Shown here in pieces: positions 26,456 through 36,038 of a stretch of 55,608 nt of DNA (position 1 is the first letter of the stretch; each line of letters begins with the position of its first letter). Location of the stretch: assembly GCA_965368335.1 (NCBI GenBank), contig CBDUMN010000008.1, forward strand, positions 1 through 55,608, written 5' to 3'. The DNA comes from CBDUMN01 sp965368335. GTDB taxonomy: Bacteria; Pseudomonadota; Alphaproteobacteria; Rhodospirillales; JAPHRK01. Both the position numbers and the translations under genes were made by a program. Below the pieces are notes generated by a model that did no database searches, was not told the DNA's origin, and worked only from the letters and a program-made list of their open reading frames with translations.

Positions 26456-29098
26456 ATGCAGACCGCAAACGATATTCGCACCGCCTTTCTCGACTACTTT
26501 GCCGGTAAAGGCCATGAGAAGGTCCAGTCAAGTTCGCTGGTTCCGTCCAACGATCCGACCCTCATGTTCACCAATGCGGGCATGGTCCAGTTTAAGAACG
26601 TTTTCACCGGCGCCGAAACCCGCGATTATTCGCGAGCCGCTTCGTCGCAGAAATGCGTTCGGGCTGGCGGTAAGCATAACGACCTTGAAAACGTCGGCTA
26701 TACGGCCCGTCACCATACCTTCTTTGAAATGCTCGGCAATTTTTCGTTCGGTGATTATTTCAAGGAAGACGCTATCGCTTTTGCCTGGGAGTTGGTCACC
26801 AAGATCTACGGTTTGCCGGAAGAAAAGCTCCTTGTCACCGTCTACTCGGAGGATGATGACGCTTTCAATCTTTGGAAAAAGGTTGCCGGTCTGCCGGAAA
26901 GCAAGATCATCCGCATTTCGACCTCCGATAACTTCTGGTCTATGGGTGATACCGGCCCCTGCGGCCCTTGCTCTGAAATTTTCTACGATCATGGCGACCA
27001 TATTCCCGGCGGCCCTCCGGGCAGTCCCGATGAGGATGGAGACCGCTTTATTGAGATTTGGAACTTGGTCTTCATGCAATATGAACAGATGGCCGACGGG
27101 CAGCGGATCGACCTGCCGAAGCCTTCCATCGATACAGGCATGGGCTTGGAGCGTATCTCGGCGGTCATGCAGGGCACTCACGATAACTATGCCGTCGATC
27201 TGTTGCGCAATCTGATTGAGGCTTCGGCCGATTTCTCGCGCACCGACCCTGATGGTGAGAGCTCGGTTTCCCATCGGGTCATTGCCGATCATTTGCGCGC
27301 CAGTTCTTTCCTGATCGCCGATGGGGTGTTGCCGTCCAACGAAGGCCGCGGCTATGTGTTGCGCCGGATTATGCGCCGCGGTATGCGCCATGCGCACCTG
27401 ATCGGGTGCCAGGACCCGCTGATGTATAAGCTGGTGCCCACTCTGGTCAACAACATGGGGCAAGCGTTCCCTGAGTTGAACCGGGCGCAGGCGTTGATCG
27501 AGGAAACCCTTAAACTTGAAGAGACGCGCTTCAAGAAGACCCTTGATCGGGGGCTGAAGTTGCTTGACGAGGAATCGGGAAGTGTCGGCGAGGGAGGAAC
27601 GCTATCCGGGGATGTCGCCTTCAAACTTTACGACACCTACGGTTTTCCGGTCGATCTGACGCAGGATGCACTGAAGGCCAAAAATATTTCCGTCGATATG
27701 GATGCTTATGAAGCAGCCATGGAGAAGCAGCGGGCCGATGCGCGGGCCGCCTGGGCCGGGTCGGGGGACGCCGCCACCGAACAGGTTTGGTTCGATATCC
27801 GCGAGAAAGTCGGCGCCACCGAGTTCTTAGGTTATGAGAACGACGAAGCGGAAGGGCAAGTTACGGCCCTGGTCGTCAATGGCGAACCGGTTGATGTGGC
27901 GAATGAAGGCGATGAGGTTCTCCTGGTTGCCAACCAGACTCCTTTTTACGGCGAATCCGGCGGCCAGACCGGTGATGCGGGCGTCATTACCTTTGAAAAC
28001 GCGCGGATTGCTGTCAGCGATACACTGAAGAAACTGGGCGATATGCATGTCCATCTCGGCAAGGTTGAGGCGGGGACGGTGTCTATCGGCGATGATGGGC
28101 ATTTTGCCGTTGATGCGAACAGCCGCGATGCGACGCGGGCCAACCACTCGGCCACGCATTTGTTGCACGCAGCGCTCCGTCGCCGTCTCGGCGATCATGT
28201 CACCCAAAAAGGTTCTTTGGTGACGCCCGGACGTCTGCGGTTTGACATCAGCCACCCTAAAGCCGTGGATGATGCGGAAATGGGCGATGTGGAGACCGAG
28301 GTCAATCGATTGATCCGTCAGAATTCCGAAGTGACCACTCGTCTGATGACACAGGACGAAGCCATTGAAGCAGGGGCCATGGCGCTATTTGGCGAGAAGT
28401 ATGGCGACGAAGTTCGCGTGGTCTCCATGGGTGAGATGGACGAAACCAATTATTCCACCGAACTCTGCGGTGGCACGCATGTCCGTCGGACGGGCGATAT
28501 CGGTTTGTTCAAGGTGGTTTCCGAAGGGGCCGTTGCGGCGGGCGTCCGTCGAATTGAGGCGCTGACCGGCGCGGGTGCGTTGGCCTATCTTGAAGATCAG
28601 GACAAGGCGGTGCAGCAACTGGCGGCTATCTTGAAAGTTGCTCCCACCGATGTGGAAGCACGGGTTTCCGCTCTTCTTGATGAGCGTAAGAAGCTTGAGC
28701 GGGAGCTGATGGATGCCCGTAAGGCTGCCGCTTCCGGGGGCGGTGCTGCTTCGGCGGACGATTCGGCCAAGGATGTGGGGGGGGTCGCCTTCATCGGCAA
28801 AACCATTGAAAATATTCCGGCCAAAGAACTCAAAGGCATGGTCGATGAGATGAAGAAGAAGATGGGCTCGGGCGTGGCCGCTCTTGTTGCGGTCAACGAT
28901 GGCAAGGCTTCTCTGGTTGTCGGCGTGACTGAAGACCTGATTGGCAAGGTTAGTGCGGTTGATCTGGTTCGCGCCGGATCGGCGGCTGTTGGCGGTAAAG
29001 GGGGCGGCGGTCGACCCGACATGGCCCAGGCTGGCGGTCCCGACGGTTCTAAAGCGGCTGACGCCGTTTCCGCCATCGAAGGTGCTCTTGCCGGATAA
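26456..29098 (+). CDS. alaS: Alanyl-tRNA synthetase
   Basis: An 880-residue class II synthetase. The catalytic domain occupies the N-terminal half (DYFAGKGHEKVQSSSLVP onward). The editing domain has the zinc-binding HSATH motif and CGGTH. The C-terminal C-Ala domain ends with the Gly-rich GGKGGGGRPDMAQAGG. Length and motifs are normal. The recA-alaS neighbourhood is common in Alphaproteobacteria. The 140 bp after it hold a small hairpin (29162-29177) without a T run. Confidence 0.98.
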   Translation: MQTANDIRTAFLDYFAGKGHEKVQSSSLVPSNDPTLMFTNAGMVQFKNVFTGAETRDYSRAASSQKCVRAGGKHNDLENVGYTARHHTFFEMLGNFSFGDYFKEDAIAFAWELVTKIYGLPEEKLLVTVYSEDDDAFNLWKKVAGLPESKIIRISTSDNFWSMGDTGPCGPCSEIFYDHGDHIPGGPPGSPDEDGDRFIEIWNLVFMQYEQMADGQRIDLPKPSIDTGMGLERISAVMQGTHDNYAVDLLRNLIEASADFSRTDPDGESSVSHRVIADHLRASSFLIADGVLPSNEGRGYVLRRIMRRGMRHAHLIGCQDPLMYKLVPTLVNNMGQAFPELNRAQALIEETLKLEETRFKKTLDRGLKLLDEESGSVGEGGTLSGDVAFKLYDTYGFPVDLTQDALKAKNISVDMDAYEAAMEKQRADARAAWAGSGDAATEQVWFDIREKVGATEFLGYENDEAEGQVTALVVNGEPVDVANEGDEVLLVANQTPFYGESGGQTGDAGVITFENARIAVSDTLKKLGDMHVHLGKVEAGTVSIGDDGHFAVDANSRDATRANHSATHLLHAALRRRLGDHVTQKGSLVTPGRLRFDISHPKAVDDAEMGDVETEVNRLIRQNSEVTTRLMTQDEAIEAGAMALFGEKYGDEVRVVSMGEMDETNYSTELCGGTHVRRTGDIGLFKVVSEGAVAAGVRRIEALTGAGALAYLEDQDKAVQQLAAILKVAPTDVEARVSALLDERKKLERELMDARKAAASGGGAASADDSAKDVGGVAFIGKTIENIPAKELKGMVDEMKKKMGSGVAALVAVNDGKASLVVGVTEDLIGKVSAVDLVRAGSAAVGGKGGGGRPDMAQAGGPDGSKAADAVSAIEGALAG

Positions 29099-29238
29099 AA
29101 GTATACGTTTGGTCCGTTTAAATTTGGATCAGTCTTTACTATGTTTGGTTGACTATTAGAGCGGCTATTTAAAGCCGACGGAGTCAAACGCCGAGAGATA
29201 TATGACACCTCCGGCCTAAAAACGGTGGGTAGAGACAC

Positions 29239-30615
29239 ATGCACGGCTGGCCGAAAAACGCCAACGGCACGACGAACTGGGATGTCGTTTTCGACGATCC
29301 GAACAATGGGCTGATCCCGCTCATTAAACAAGCAAGCACAGCTGAAACATTGCGAGCCGTTGCCGGTCTGGTGATTGAACAGTTGTTTACCCGTCGCCAG
29401 GATGATGCTTATCGAACGGCTTATGGCGGAGTGCTGGATACGCTTATTCCCTTTGACGGCCTGGAGGAAGGGAAGAGCTTCCAGGGCGTCAAAGCCGAGG
29501 TTGCTGCATTGATGGCGACCATTCGTGATGAGCGGAAACGTAAGGCTGCGGAATATATCGCCAGGAAGCAGGCTGAGGAGGCTGCTGAGGCACCCGAACA
29601 AGAGCAACAGAATACGCCTGAGACGCAGCCTGAAATGGAGACGGACCTCGACCGGCGTGATGAGCCCAGTGATTCTTTGGAACTTCCTGAAGACTTGGAT
29701 GACGAAGAGTTGGAGCCGATTAACGAAACGGATGCCGCTGTTGTAGCGCGCCTGTTTAGCGAGGCATTTCTCCGCTACTATCAGGATCGGTTTGAAGCCT
29801 TTCGAACCGGATTTACCGATGAAGTTTTTAAGGGGGCGAAAGCGCCTTATATTCTTTCAACCGGTTTTGAAGCGCACTTTTTGCGACTTCTCAATCTCTA
29901 TTTTCTGCCCGAATTGATCAACCGATGCCATGGCTTGATGCATCGGGCGACGGAAACCGCTCCGAATAAACGTGAAGCTTTTTTTGTCGACACCTTCACC
30001 AATAAAAGGTCGAGGCAGGAGCTGTGGTCGCGCTGGCAACTTCTGTGGGATGACGTCTTGGAGACTCAGGACATTCCGCCCCGCCCTGAAGATGAAGGCA
30101 ATAAAAACGGTTTGTTAGGCTCATTGAGTAAGCTAACCCAGAAAAACCAAAAGAAATCTCCCGGGTGGCGGAAAGAGGAGTTGACGTTGGCGGAATGGAA
30201 AGAGAAAGCCAAGGAAATTAAGGAAAACAACCGCAAGGCTAAAGTGGTCCGTGCGGCGCTTTTAGAAGAGGGGGAAGACTACGATTCTCCCGAAGAAACA
30301 GACCTGCAATTGTTGAAAGAGCTATTTGGTCGGAGCCCCGAGGCGATTATCAAGCAGAAACGGGCCATTCGGCAAATTTTCGAACAAGGCGGCAACTATG
30401 CGCAGGGATTTGATAGTTATATGCGTAAAACGCGCAGCATCGATCCCTCTCTCCTGTCTGTTTGTTACGAACGCCCGGATATATTCTTTGGCCCGAAAGC
30501 CCAGCTTTACAACGCTATGTCGGGCTACGATGAGTCGGCTAAGAGCAGTCTGTTCCGACTGACTTGGCGATATCATGGTGCGCGTGCCGAAACCGAACGG
30601 AAAAAGGTCGTTTAG
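29239..30615 (+). CDS. Conserved-looking protein of unknown function
   Basis: A 458-residue soluble protein that I do not recognise. It has a helical N-terminal part (1-115), a very acidic low-complexity segment (about 115-165), a helical middle part with many aromatic residues (165-275), a Lys/Glu-rich stretch (290-340), and a C-terminal part ending in a basic tail. No signal peptide or membrane segment is visible. A separate unit between alaS and an MFS gene; codon use looks like that of its neighbours. Confidence 0.7.
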   Translation: MHGWPKNANGTTNWDVVFDDPNNGLIPLIKQASTAETLRAVAGLVIEQLFTRRQDDAYRTAYGGVLDTLIPFDGLEEGKSFQGVKAEVAALMATIRDERKRKAAEYIARKQAEEAAEAPEQEQQNTPETQPEMETDLDRRDEPSDSLELPEDLDDEELEPINETDAAVVARLFSEAFLRYYQDRFEAFRTGFTDEVFKGAKAPYILSTGFEAHFLRLLNLYFLPELINRCHGLMHRATETAPNKREAFFVDTFTNKRSRQELWSRWQLLWDDVLETQDIPPRPEDEGNKNGLLGSLSKLTQKNQKKSPGWRKEELTLAEWKEKAKEIKENNRKAKVVRAALLEEGEDYDSPEETDLQLLKELFGRSPEAIIKQKRAIRQIFEQGGNYAQGFDSYMRKTRSIDPSLLSVCYERPDIFFGPKAQLYNAMSGYDESAKSSLFRLTWRYHGARAETERKKVV

Positions 30616-30682
30616 ACCCTATATTCCGTTAGCATGTTCAATGATCTGGCGGATGGGATAGAAAAGTCCTATTTATTTCTCC

Positions 30683-31894
30683 ATGATGAAATGGATTGGA
30701 CATTGGCGGGGGCCGACGGCTCTTTTGGTGGTGATGGCGGCCGCGATGCCCCTGTCGCTCGGCACCTGGATGGCGCTGATCAATAACTTCTCAATCGAAC
30801 GCGCGGCCTTTACCGGCGCGGATATCGGTCTGCTCCAGTCGATTCGTGAAATTCCCGGCTTTCTATCGTTTACCGTGGTGTTTTTGCTGGTTTTGATGCG
30901 AGAGCAGAGATTGGCCCTTATTTCTCTGTTGCTGCTTGGCGCGGGAACTATGGCGACCAGCCAATTTCCCACTTTTTGGGGGCTGATGTTCACCACCTTT
31001 TTCATGTCGGTGGGCTTTCACTACTACGAAGCGCTCAATCAGTCGCTTCAGCTTCAATGGCTGAAGAAAGGCGAGGCCGCGGCCACCATGGGAAAGTTGG
31101 TGGCTGTCGGGTCCTTTGCCTCCCTCCTGTCTTATGGCGTTATTTACTTGCTGCTTGACTGGGCCAATCTGAGCATGGAATGGGCCTATTTGTTTGGCGG
31201 TGGTATGACGGTGATTCTGGCGACAGTGGCTTGGGCGGTGTTTCCTAAATTTCCGGAAGAAGTCGAGCAACACAAAACGCTGATCTTACGTAAGCGCTAT
31301 TGGCTCTATTACGCCCTGACATTTATGGGGGGCGCCCGGCGGCAGATATTTACCGTTTTTGCGGGTTTTCTGATGGTTGAGAAGTTCGGCTTCGATGCAG
31401 CCGCCATCAGCCTGATGTTTCTTGCCAATATGGCGCTCAATATCTTTGCAGCGCCTTTAATCGGCCGCTGGATTGTTCGATGGGGCGAGCGGCGGACCCT
31501 GACAGTCGAATATATTGGGCTGATTGTCGTCTTCGCAGCCTATGCCGTAGTTGAGAATCCCTGGATTGCCGTGGGACTCTATATTGTCGATCATCTGTTC
31601 TTCGCTATGGCCATCGCCATGAAGACCTATTTCCAGAAAATTGGCGATCCGGCGGACATGGCCCCTACGGCGGGCGTGGCTTTTTCCATCAACCATATTG
31701 CCGCGGTGGTGATCCCCGTAGTTTTTGGAATGATGTGGCTGGTTTCCCCGGCAGCCGTTTTCCTGGCTGGCGCCGGTATGGCCGGGCTGTCGCTGATTTT
31801 GGCGCGCTTTGTCCCCAAAGATCCGGGTGAGGGCAATGAGACGACGATTTCAGTCCCATGGCATCGCCCGGCATCTCTGTCTGCAGCGGAATAG
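30683..31894 (+). CDS. Major facilitator superfamily transporter
   Basis: A 403-residue protein with about 12 predicted membrane segments and a central cytoplasmic loop (about 190-205). The general MFS layout is clear, for example GRWIVRWGERRTLTVEYIGL after segment 8. The substrate cannot be told. An HYYEALNQSLQLQWLKKGEA stretch in the N-terminal half could be a useful subfamily marker. It lies 67 bp after the unknown 458-residue protein. Confidence 0.8.
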   Translation: MMKWIGHWRGPTALLVVMAAAMPLSLGTWMALINNFSIERAAFTGADIGLLQSIREIPGFLSFTVVFLLVLMREQRLALISLLLLGAGTMATSQFPTFWGLMFTTFFMSVGFHYYEALNQSLQLQWLKKGEAAATMGKLVAVGSFASLLSYGVIYLLLDWANLSMEWAYLFGGGMTVILATVAWAVFPKFPEEVEQHKTLILRKRYWLYYALTFMGGARRQIFTVFAGFLMVEKFGFDAAAISLMFLANMALNIFAAPLIGRWIVRWGERRTLTVEYIGLIVVFAAYAVVENPWIAVGLYIVDHLFFAMAIAMKTYFQKIGDPADMAPTAGVAFSINHIAAVVIPVVFGMMWLVSPAAVFLAGAGMAGLSLILARFVPKDPGEGNETTISVPWHRPASLSAAE

Positions 31895-32072
31895 ACTTTC
31901 GTCAGGAAAAAACGCCGATATTCTTCCGGTAAAATGAAGCGCCACGATGGCAGGGGTGTTTTGCTGTGTGAAACTGGTATTTCTCACATCATATAAGTTC
32001 CCTTGATCCTCGGCCTCCCCAGTCTTAGTTTGTTGGTAATCAAACCAATTTCAAAAGGGAAGCGTACCCCCC

Positions 32073-32918
32073 ATGAAGTTCTCTGGAACAAAAGACTATG
32101 TGGCCACGGAAGACCTGATGGTCGCCGTCAACGCGGCCATCACCCTGGAACGACCTCTTCTGGTCAAAGGCGAGCCTGGCACGGGCAAAACCGTGTTGGC
32201 GATCGAGGTCGCCAAGGCGCTGGATGCGCCGCTTTTGGCATGGCATGTGAAATCGACTACCAAGGCCCAGCAGGGGCTCTATGAGTACGATGCGGTTTCT
32301 CGGCTGCGCGATTCTCAGTTGGGTGATGAAAAAGTTCATGATATTTCCAACTACATTAACAAGGGCAAGCTTTGGGAAGCCTTTGAGGCTGAACAGCGCC
32401 CGGTTCTTTTGATTGATGAAATCGATAAGGCCGATATCGAGTTTCCCAACGACCTGTTGCTTGAGTTGGATCGTATGGAGTTTCACGTTTACGAAACCCA
32501 GGAAACCATTAAAGCCGCTCAGCGGCCTATCGTAATCATCACGTCCAACAACGAAAAAGAATTGCCGGATGCTTTCCTGCGCCGTTGCTTCTTCCACTAC
32601 ATCAGTTTTCCTGATGAAGAAACCATGGCCGACATTGTTGAAGTTCACTTCCCCGGTCTGAAGAAAAACCTGCTGCGCGAAGCGCTGACCGCTTTTTACG
32701 AAGTGCGCGATGTGCCGGGCCTGAAGAAGAAGCCCTCGACTTCGGAACTGCTCGACTGGATTAAGTTGCTGCTGGCCGAGGATATCCCGCCGGAAGCCTT
32801 GAAGTCGGACGATAAGAAAGACCTGATTCCGCCGCTCTATGGGGCCTTGCTGAAGAACGAACAAGATGTTCATCTGTTTGAGCGTCTGGCGTTTCTCAAC
32901 CGGCGCCAAGGCAACTAA
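32073..32918 (+). CDS. MoxR-family AAA+ ATPase
   Basis: A 281-residue AAA+ protein. Walker A is GEPGTGKT at 33-40 and Walker B ends at D115-E116 (LLIDEIDKAD). The arginine-containing sensor region DAFLRRCFFHY follows. MoxR proteins act as chaperones with von Willebrand A-domain partners, and such a partner is encoded two genes downstream. Upstream (31955-32072) is a likely promoter region with an imperfect inverted repeat around 31967-31988. Confidence 0.9.
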   Translation: MKFSGTKDYVATEDLMVAVNAAITLERPLLVKGEPGTGKTVLAIEVAKALDAPLLAWHVKSTTKAQQGLYEYDAVSRLRDSQLGDEKVHDISNYINKGKLWEAFEAEQRPVLLIDEIDKADIEFPNDLLLELDRMEFHVYETQETIKAAQRPIVIITSNNEKELPDAFLRRCFFHYISFPDEETMADIVEVHFPGLKKNLLREALTAFYEVRDVPGLKKKPSTSELLDWIKLLLAEDIPPEALKSDDKKDLIPPLYGALLKNEQDVHLFERLAFLNRRQGN

Positions 32919-32933
32919 ACGGGGGCGACGGCC

Positions 32934-34286
32934 GTGGAGGGTATGGAGCAAATTCCTTATTGGGCGGAGATGCAGCAGACGGGGGTAACGGTCTGGGAAT
33001 GGCTGTTGACCAACGTCTTTGTGTTGGGCAACGCCGTCCAATTGGGGCTTGTTCTGGTTGTCCTTATTACCGGGCGGCTGGTGCGGGAACGGTTCAGCCG
33101 ATGGGTTCGCCAAGCCGCCAATTCGCGGGTGTTTGAAAAAACTTTAAGCGATTATGGCTGGGCGAAGGCGCTGATCGACGGCTTGGAAACCATTGCGGTG
33201 CCCGCATTCTGGTTCCTCTCTCTCTGGATCATGACGCTTGTCGCCTCCTCGCTGCAGTTGCGCCACCATCTGATGCAGAGCGTGGTCGGCCTGATCACCG
33301 CCTGGATCGTTATTCGGTTGGCTGCGACGGTCATCCGCAACCCGGCCTGGGCGAGGGCTTTAGCGCTGATTGCCTGGACGATAGCCGCGTTGAATCTTGT
33401 TGGGTTGCTGGGGCCTCTTTCCCTGTTTCTTGATGGTTTGGCGCTTGAACTCGGCGAAACGCGCATTTCTGTGTTGGGGCTGCTCAAAGGGGCTGCCGCT
33501 CTGGCCTTTCTGCTCTGGGCCGCCGGGTTTATTTCTCAGCTCATCGAGGGCCGCCTGAAAGATGTTGAGGCGCTAACGCCGTCGGTTCAGGTTCTGTTTG
33601 GCAAGCTCACGCGAATCATCCTCTTTACCTTGGCGCTGTTGATGGCGCTCAACTCGGTGGGCATTGATCTGACCGCGCTGGCCGTCTTTTCAGGCGCGGT
33701 TGGTTTAGGGGTTGGTTTCGGCCTGCAAAAGGTGGTTTCCAACCTGATCAGTGGCGTCATTCTGCTGCTTGATAAATCGGTGAAGCCGGGCGACGTCATT
33801 GCGCTTGGAGAATCTTTCGGTTGGATTAACAAACTCTCGGCCCGCTATGTCTCCGTGATTACTCGGGATGGCACCGAACACCTCATTCCCAATGAGGAGT
33901 TGATCAGCCAGCGGGTGGAGAACTGGTCTTTCACCGATAGCAAGATCAGGCTCCCCATGATGATCGGTGTGGCCTATGAAACCGATGTCCCAAAGGCCAT
34001 GGAACTTTGCGTTGAAGCGGCAAAGGTCGAGGATCGGGTATTGAAAATGCCCGAGCCCGTTTGCCGTCTGGTCGGATTTGGTGATAGCGCCATTAACCTG
34101 GAACTCCGTATCTGGATTGAAGATCCGCAAAACGGTATGGCGAACGTGCGGAGCAATATCTATCTCCGTATCTGGGAATTGTTTAAAGAGCACGATGTGA
34201 AATTTCCCTTCCCGCAGCAGGACGTCCACATCAAGGAAATCGTGCCGGTCCGTATGGAAGTGGCCAAAGAAGGCAAGGAGACGTAA
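32934..34286 (+). CDS. Mechanosensitive ion channel of the MscS family
   Basis: A 450-residue protein with about five membrane helices. The pore-lining helix region GAVGLGVGFGLQKVVSNLIS and the beta domain KSVKPGDVIALGESFGWI are typical of MscS. It would release solutes under hypo-osmotic stress. The GTG at 32934 gives the longest form; the ATG at 32943 is an alternative but sits too near GGAGG to be preferred. It is inserted between the MoxR and VWA genes with gaps of 15 and 3 bp, so the three are probably one transcript. Confidence 0.9.
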   Translation: MEGMEQIPYWAEMQQTGVTVWEWLLTNVFVLGNAVQLGLVLVVLITGRLVRERFSRWVRQAANSRVFEKTLSDYGWAKALIDGLETIAVPAFWFLSLWIMTLVASSLQLRHHLMQSVVGLITAWIVIRLAATVIRNPAWARALALIAWTIAALNLVGLLGPLSLFLDGLALELGETRISVLGLLKGAAALAFLLWAAGFISQLIEGRLKDVEALTPSVQVLFGKLTRIILFTLALLMALNSVGIDLTALAVFSGAVGLGVGFGLQKVVSNLISGVILLLDKSVKPGDVIALGESFGWINKLSARYVSVITRDGTEHLIPNEELISQRVENWSFTDSKIRLPMMIGVAYETDVPKAMELCVEAAKVEDRVLKMPEPVCRLVGFGDSAINLELRIWIEDPQNGMANVRSNIYLRIWELFKEHDVKFPFPQQDVHIKEIVPVRMEVAKEGKET

Positions 34287-34289
34287 TCC

Positions 34290-35465
34290 GTGTTCGTCAA
34301 TTTCTTTATGGAGCTCCGTGAGGCTCGTGTTCCCGTGTCTTTGCGCGAGTACCTGACACTCTTGGAAGCCGTCGAAAAGGATCTTGCCGGGTATTCGATT
34401 GAGGACTTTTATTACCTCTCGCGCTCCTGCATGGTCAAAGACGAGCGCAACCTCGACAAGTTCGACCGGGTGTTCGGCCATGTATTCAAGGGTGTGGAGA
34501 AGCTGACAGAGGTTTTCGGCGAGGAAATCCCGGAAGAGTGGCTGCGCAAGCTGGCCGAAAAACACTTAAGCCCGGAAGAGATGGAGAAAATCAAATCCCT
34601 GGGCGGTTTTGAAGAGTTGATGAAAACCCTGGCCGAGCGGTTGGCGGAGCAGGAAAAACGCCATCAGGGGGGCAGCAAGTGGATCGGCACGGCCGGAACG
34701 TCGCCCTTTGGCGCCTATGGCTATAACCCTGAAGGCATTCGTATCGGGCAAAAGGAATCGCGCCATCGTCGGGCGGTTAAGGTCTGGGACAAGCGGGAGT
34801 TCAAGAATCTGGACGACTCGGTGGAGCTGGGCACCCGGAATATTAAGGTTGCGCTTCGCCGCTTGCGTAAGTTCGCTCGTGAAGGGGCCGCCACCGAGTT
34901 GGATATGGACGATACGATTAAATCGACGGCCAAGCAGGGCTGGCTCGACGTCAAGATGGTGCCGGAGCGCCATAACACGGTTAAGGTGCTGATATTCTTT
35001 GATATCGGCGGCTCCATGGACGATCACGTCAAGGCCTGCGAAGAACTGTTCTCGGCGGTCAAGAGCGAGTTCAAACACCTGGAGTTCTACTATTTCCACA
35101 ATTGCCTCTACGAAGGGGTCTGGACGGATAACAAGCGCCGTTGGGACGAAGGTGTGCCGACTTACGAGGTCATCCGCACCTATCCTAAAGACTACAAGCT
35201 GATCTTCGTTGGCGACGCCTCCATGAGCCCTTATGAAATCACCTATCCGGGCGGCTCGGTGGAGCACTGGAACGATGAGCCGGGAATCGCCTGGATGCAA
35301 CGTATGCTCGACCAGTACGAACATGCCGTCTGGATCAACCCGGTGCCCCAGCGCTGGTGGGCTCATACTCCATCAATCAACATGATTAGCCAGATTATGT
35401 CGGGCCGCATGTACGGTCTCACCCTGGACGGTCTCGATGAGGCCATGCGTGAGCTCAATAAGTAA
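34290..35465 (+). CDS. VWA-domain protein, partner of MoxR (CoxE-like)
   Basis: A 391-residue cytoplasmic protein. The N-terminal half (1-225) is helical and charged. The C-terminal von Willebrand A domain starts at about 230. Its metal site reads D238-I-G-G-S242, so the middle Ser of the usual DxSxS is Gly. It starts with GTG 3 bp after the channel gene. MoxR-VWA pairs assemble or activate protein complexes; the target here may be the co-encoded channel, which is inference. Confidence 0.85.
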   Translation: MFVNFFMELREARVPVSLREYLTLLEAVEKDLAGYSIEDFYYLSRSCMVKDERNLDKFDRVFGHVFKGVEKLTEVFGEEIPEEWLRKLAEKHLSPEEMEKIKSLGGFEELMKTLAERLAEQEKRHQGGSKWIGTAGTSPFGAYGYNPEGIRIGQKESRHRRAVKVWDKREFKNLDDSVELGTRNIKVALRRLRKFAREGAATELDMDDTIKSTAKQGWLDVKMVPERHNTVKVLIFFDIGGSMDDHVKACEELFSAVKSEFKHLEFYYFHNCLYEGVWTDNKRRWDEGVPTYEVIRTYPKDYKLIFVGDASMSPYEITYPGGSVEHWNDEPGIAWMQRMLDQYEHAVWINPVPQRWWAHTPSINMISQIMSGRMYGLTLDGLDEAMRELNK

Positions 35466-35489
35466 TGACGACTTAAAAGGTACTAGGGA

Positions 35490-36038
35490 ATGGCCAATAT
35501 CCTAATCGTCTGCGGGGCGCAGAAAACCTATATTTCGGAAGGCCGGTTCAACCGTTCGCTCACTCAGACGGCGGAGGCCGTGCTAAGCGAAAAGCATCAG
35601 GTCAAAATCACCGATGTTGAGGAGGGGTTTGACCCTGAAGAAGAGCGCGACAAGTGGCTTTGGGCCGATAGTGTGATTCTTCAATTTCCGGTCTTTTGGT
35701 TTGCTTGCCCGTCAATTCTCAAGGCCTATATGGATGCTGTCTATGTGCGTAAGGTCTTCTACGACCGGGCCTCGCCCTACGGCTCCGGCGGTTTACTCAA
35801 AGGCAAAACCTATATGCTTTCAACCACCTGGAATGCGCCGGAGAAGGTTTTCAACGACCCTGAAACCTTCTATGAAGGCCTCGATGTAGATGAGGCGCTG
35901 ATCGCCATGCATAAGGCCCACCAGTATATCGGCATGGAGCCCTTACCGTCCTTCTCGGCCCACAACATCATCGCAGAGCCTAATTTTGAGGCTCACCGGG
36001 TTCGTTTCCGAGACCACCTGCGCGACGTTTACGGTTAA
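35490..36038 (+). CDS. NAD(P)H-dependent flavodoxin-fold oxidoreductase (MdaB/KefF-like)
   Basis: A 182-residue protein. It has the flavodoxin-like fold features ILIVCGAQ and VILQFPVFWFACPSILKAYM, the latter being the FMN/FAD-binding WF loop of the MdaB group. It probably reduces quinones using NAD(P)H. It lies 24 bp after the VWA gene and may be the last gene of that operon. Its stop codon overlaps the stop of the convergent VOC gene, so no terminator separates them. Confidence 0.85.
   Translation: MANILIVCGAQKTYISEGRFNRSLTQTAEAVLSEKHQVKITDVEEGFDPEEERDKWLWADSVILQFPVFWFACPSILKAYMDAVYVRKVFYDRASPYGSGGLLKGKTYMLSTTWNAPEKVFNDPETFYEGLDVDEALIAMHKAHQYIGMEPLPSFSAHNIIAEPNFEAHRVRFRDHLRDVYG

Noticed and set aside
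31967..31988. TGTGA...TCACA pair upstream of the MoxR gene as a further CRP-type site
   Set aside because: The halves are 12 bp apart, not 6, and the inner symmetry is imperfect, so it does not fit the tad-locus motif.
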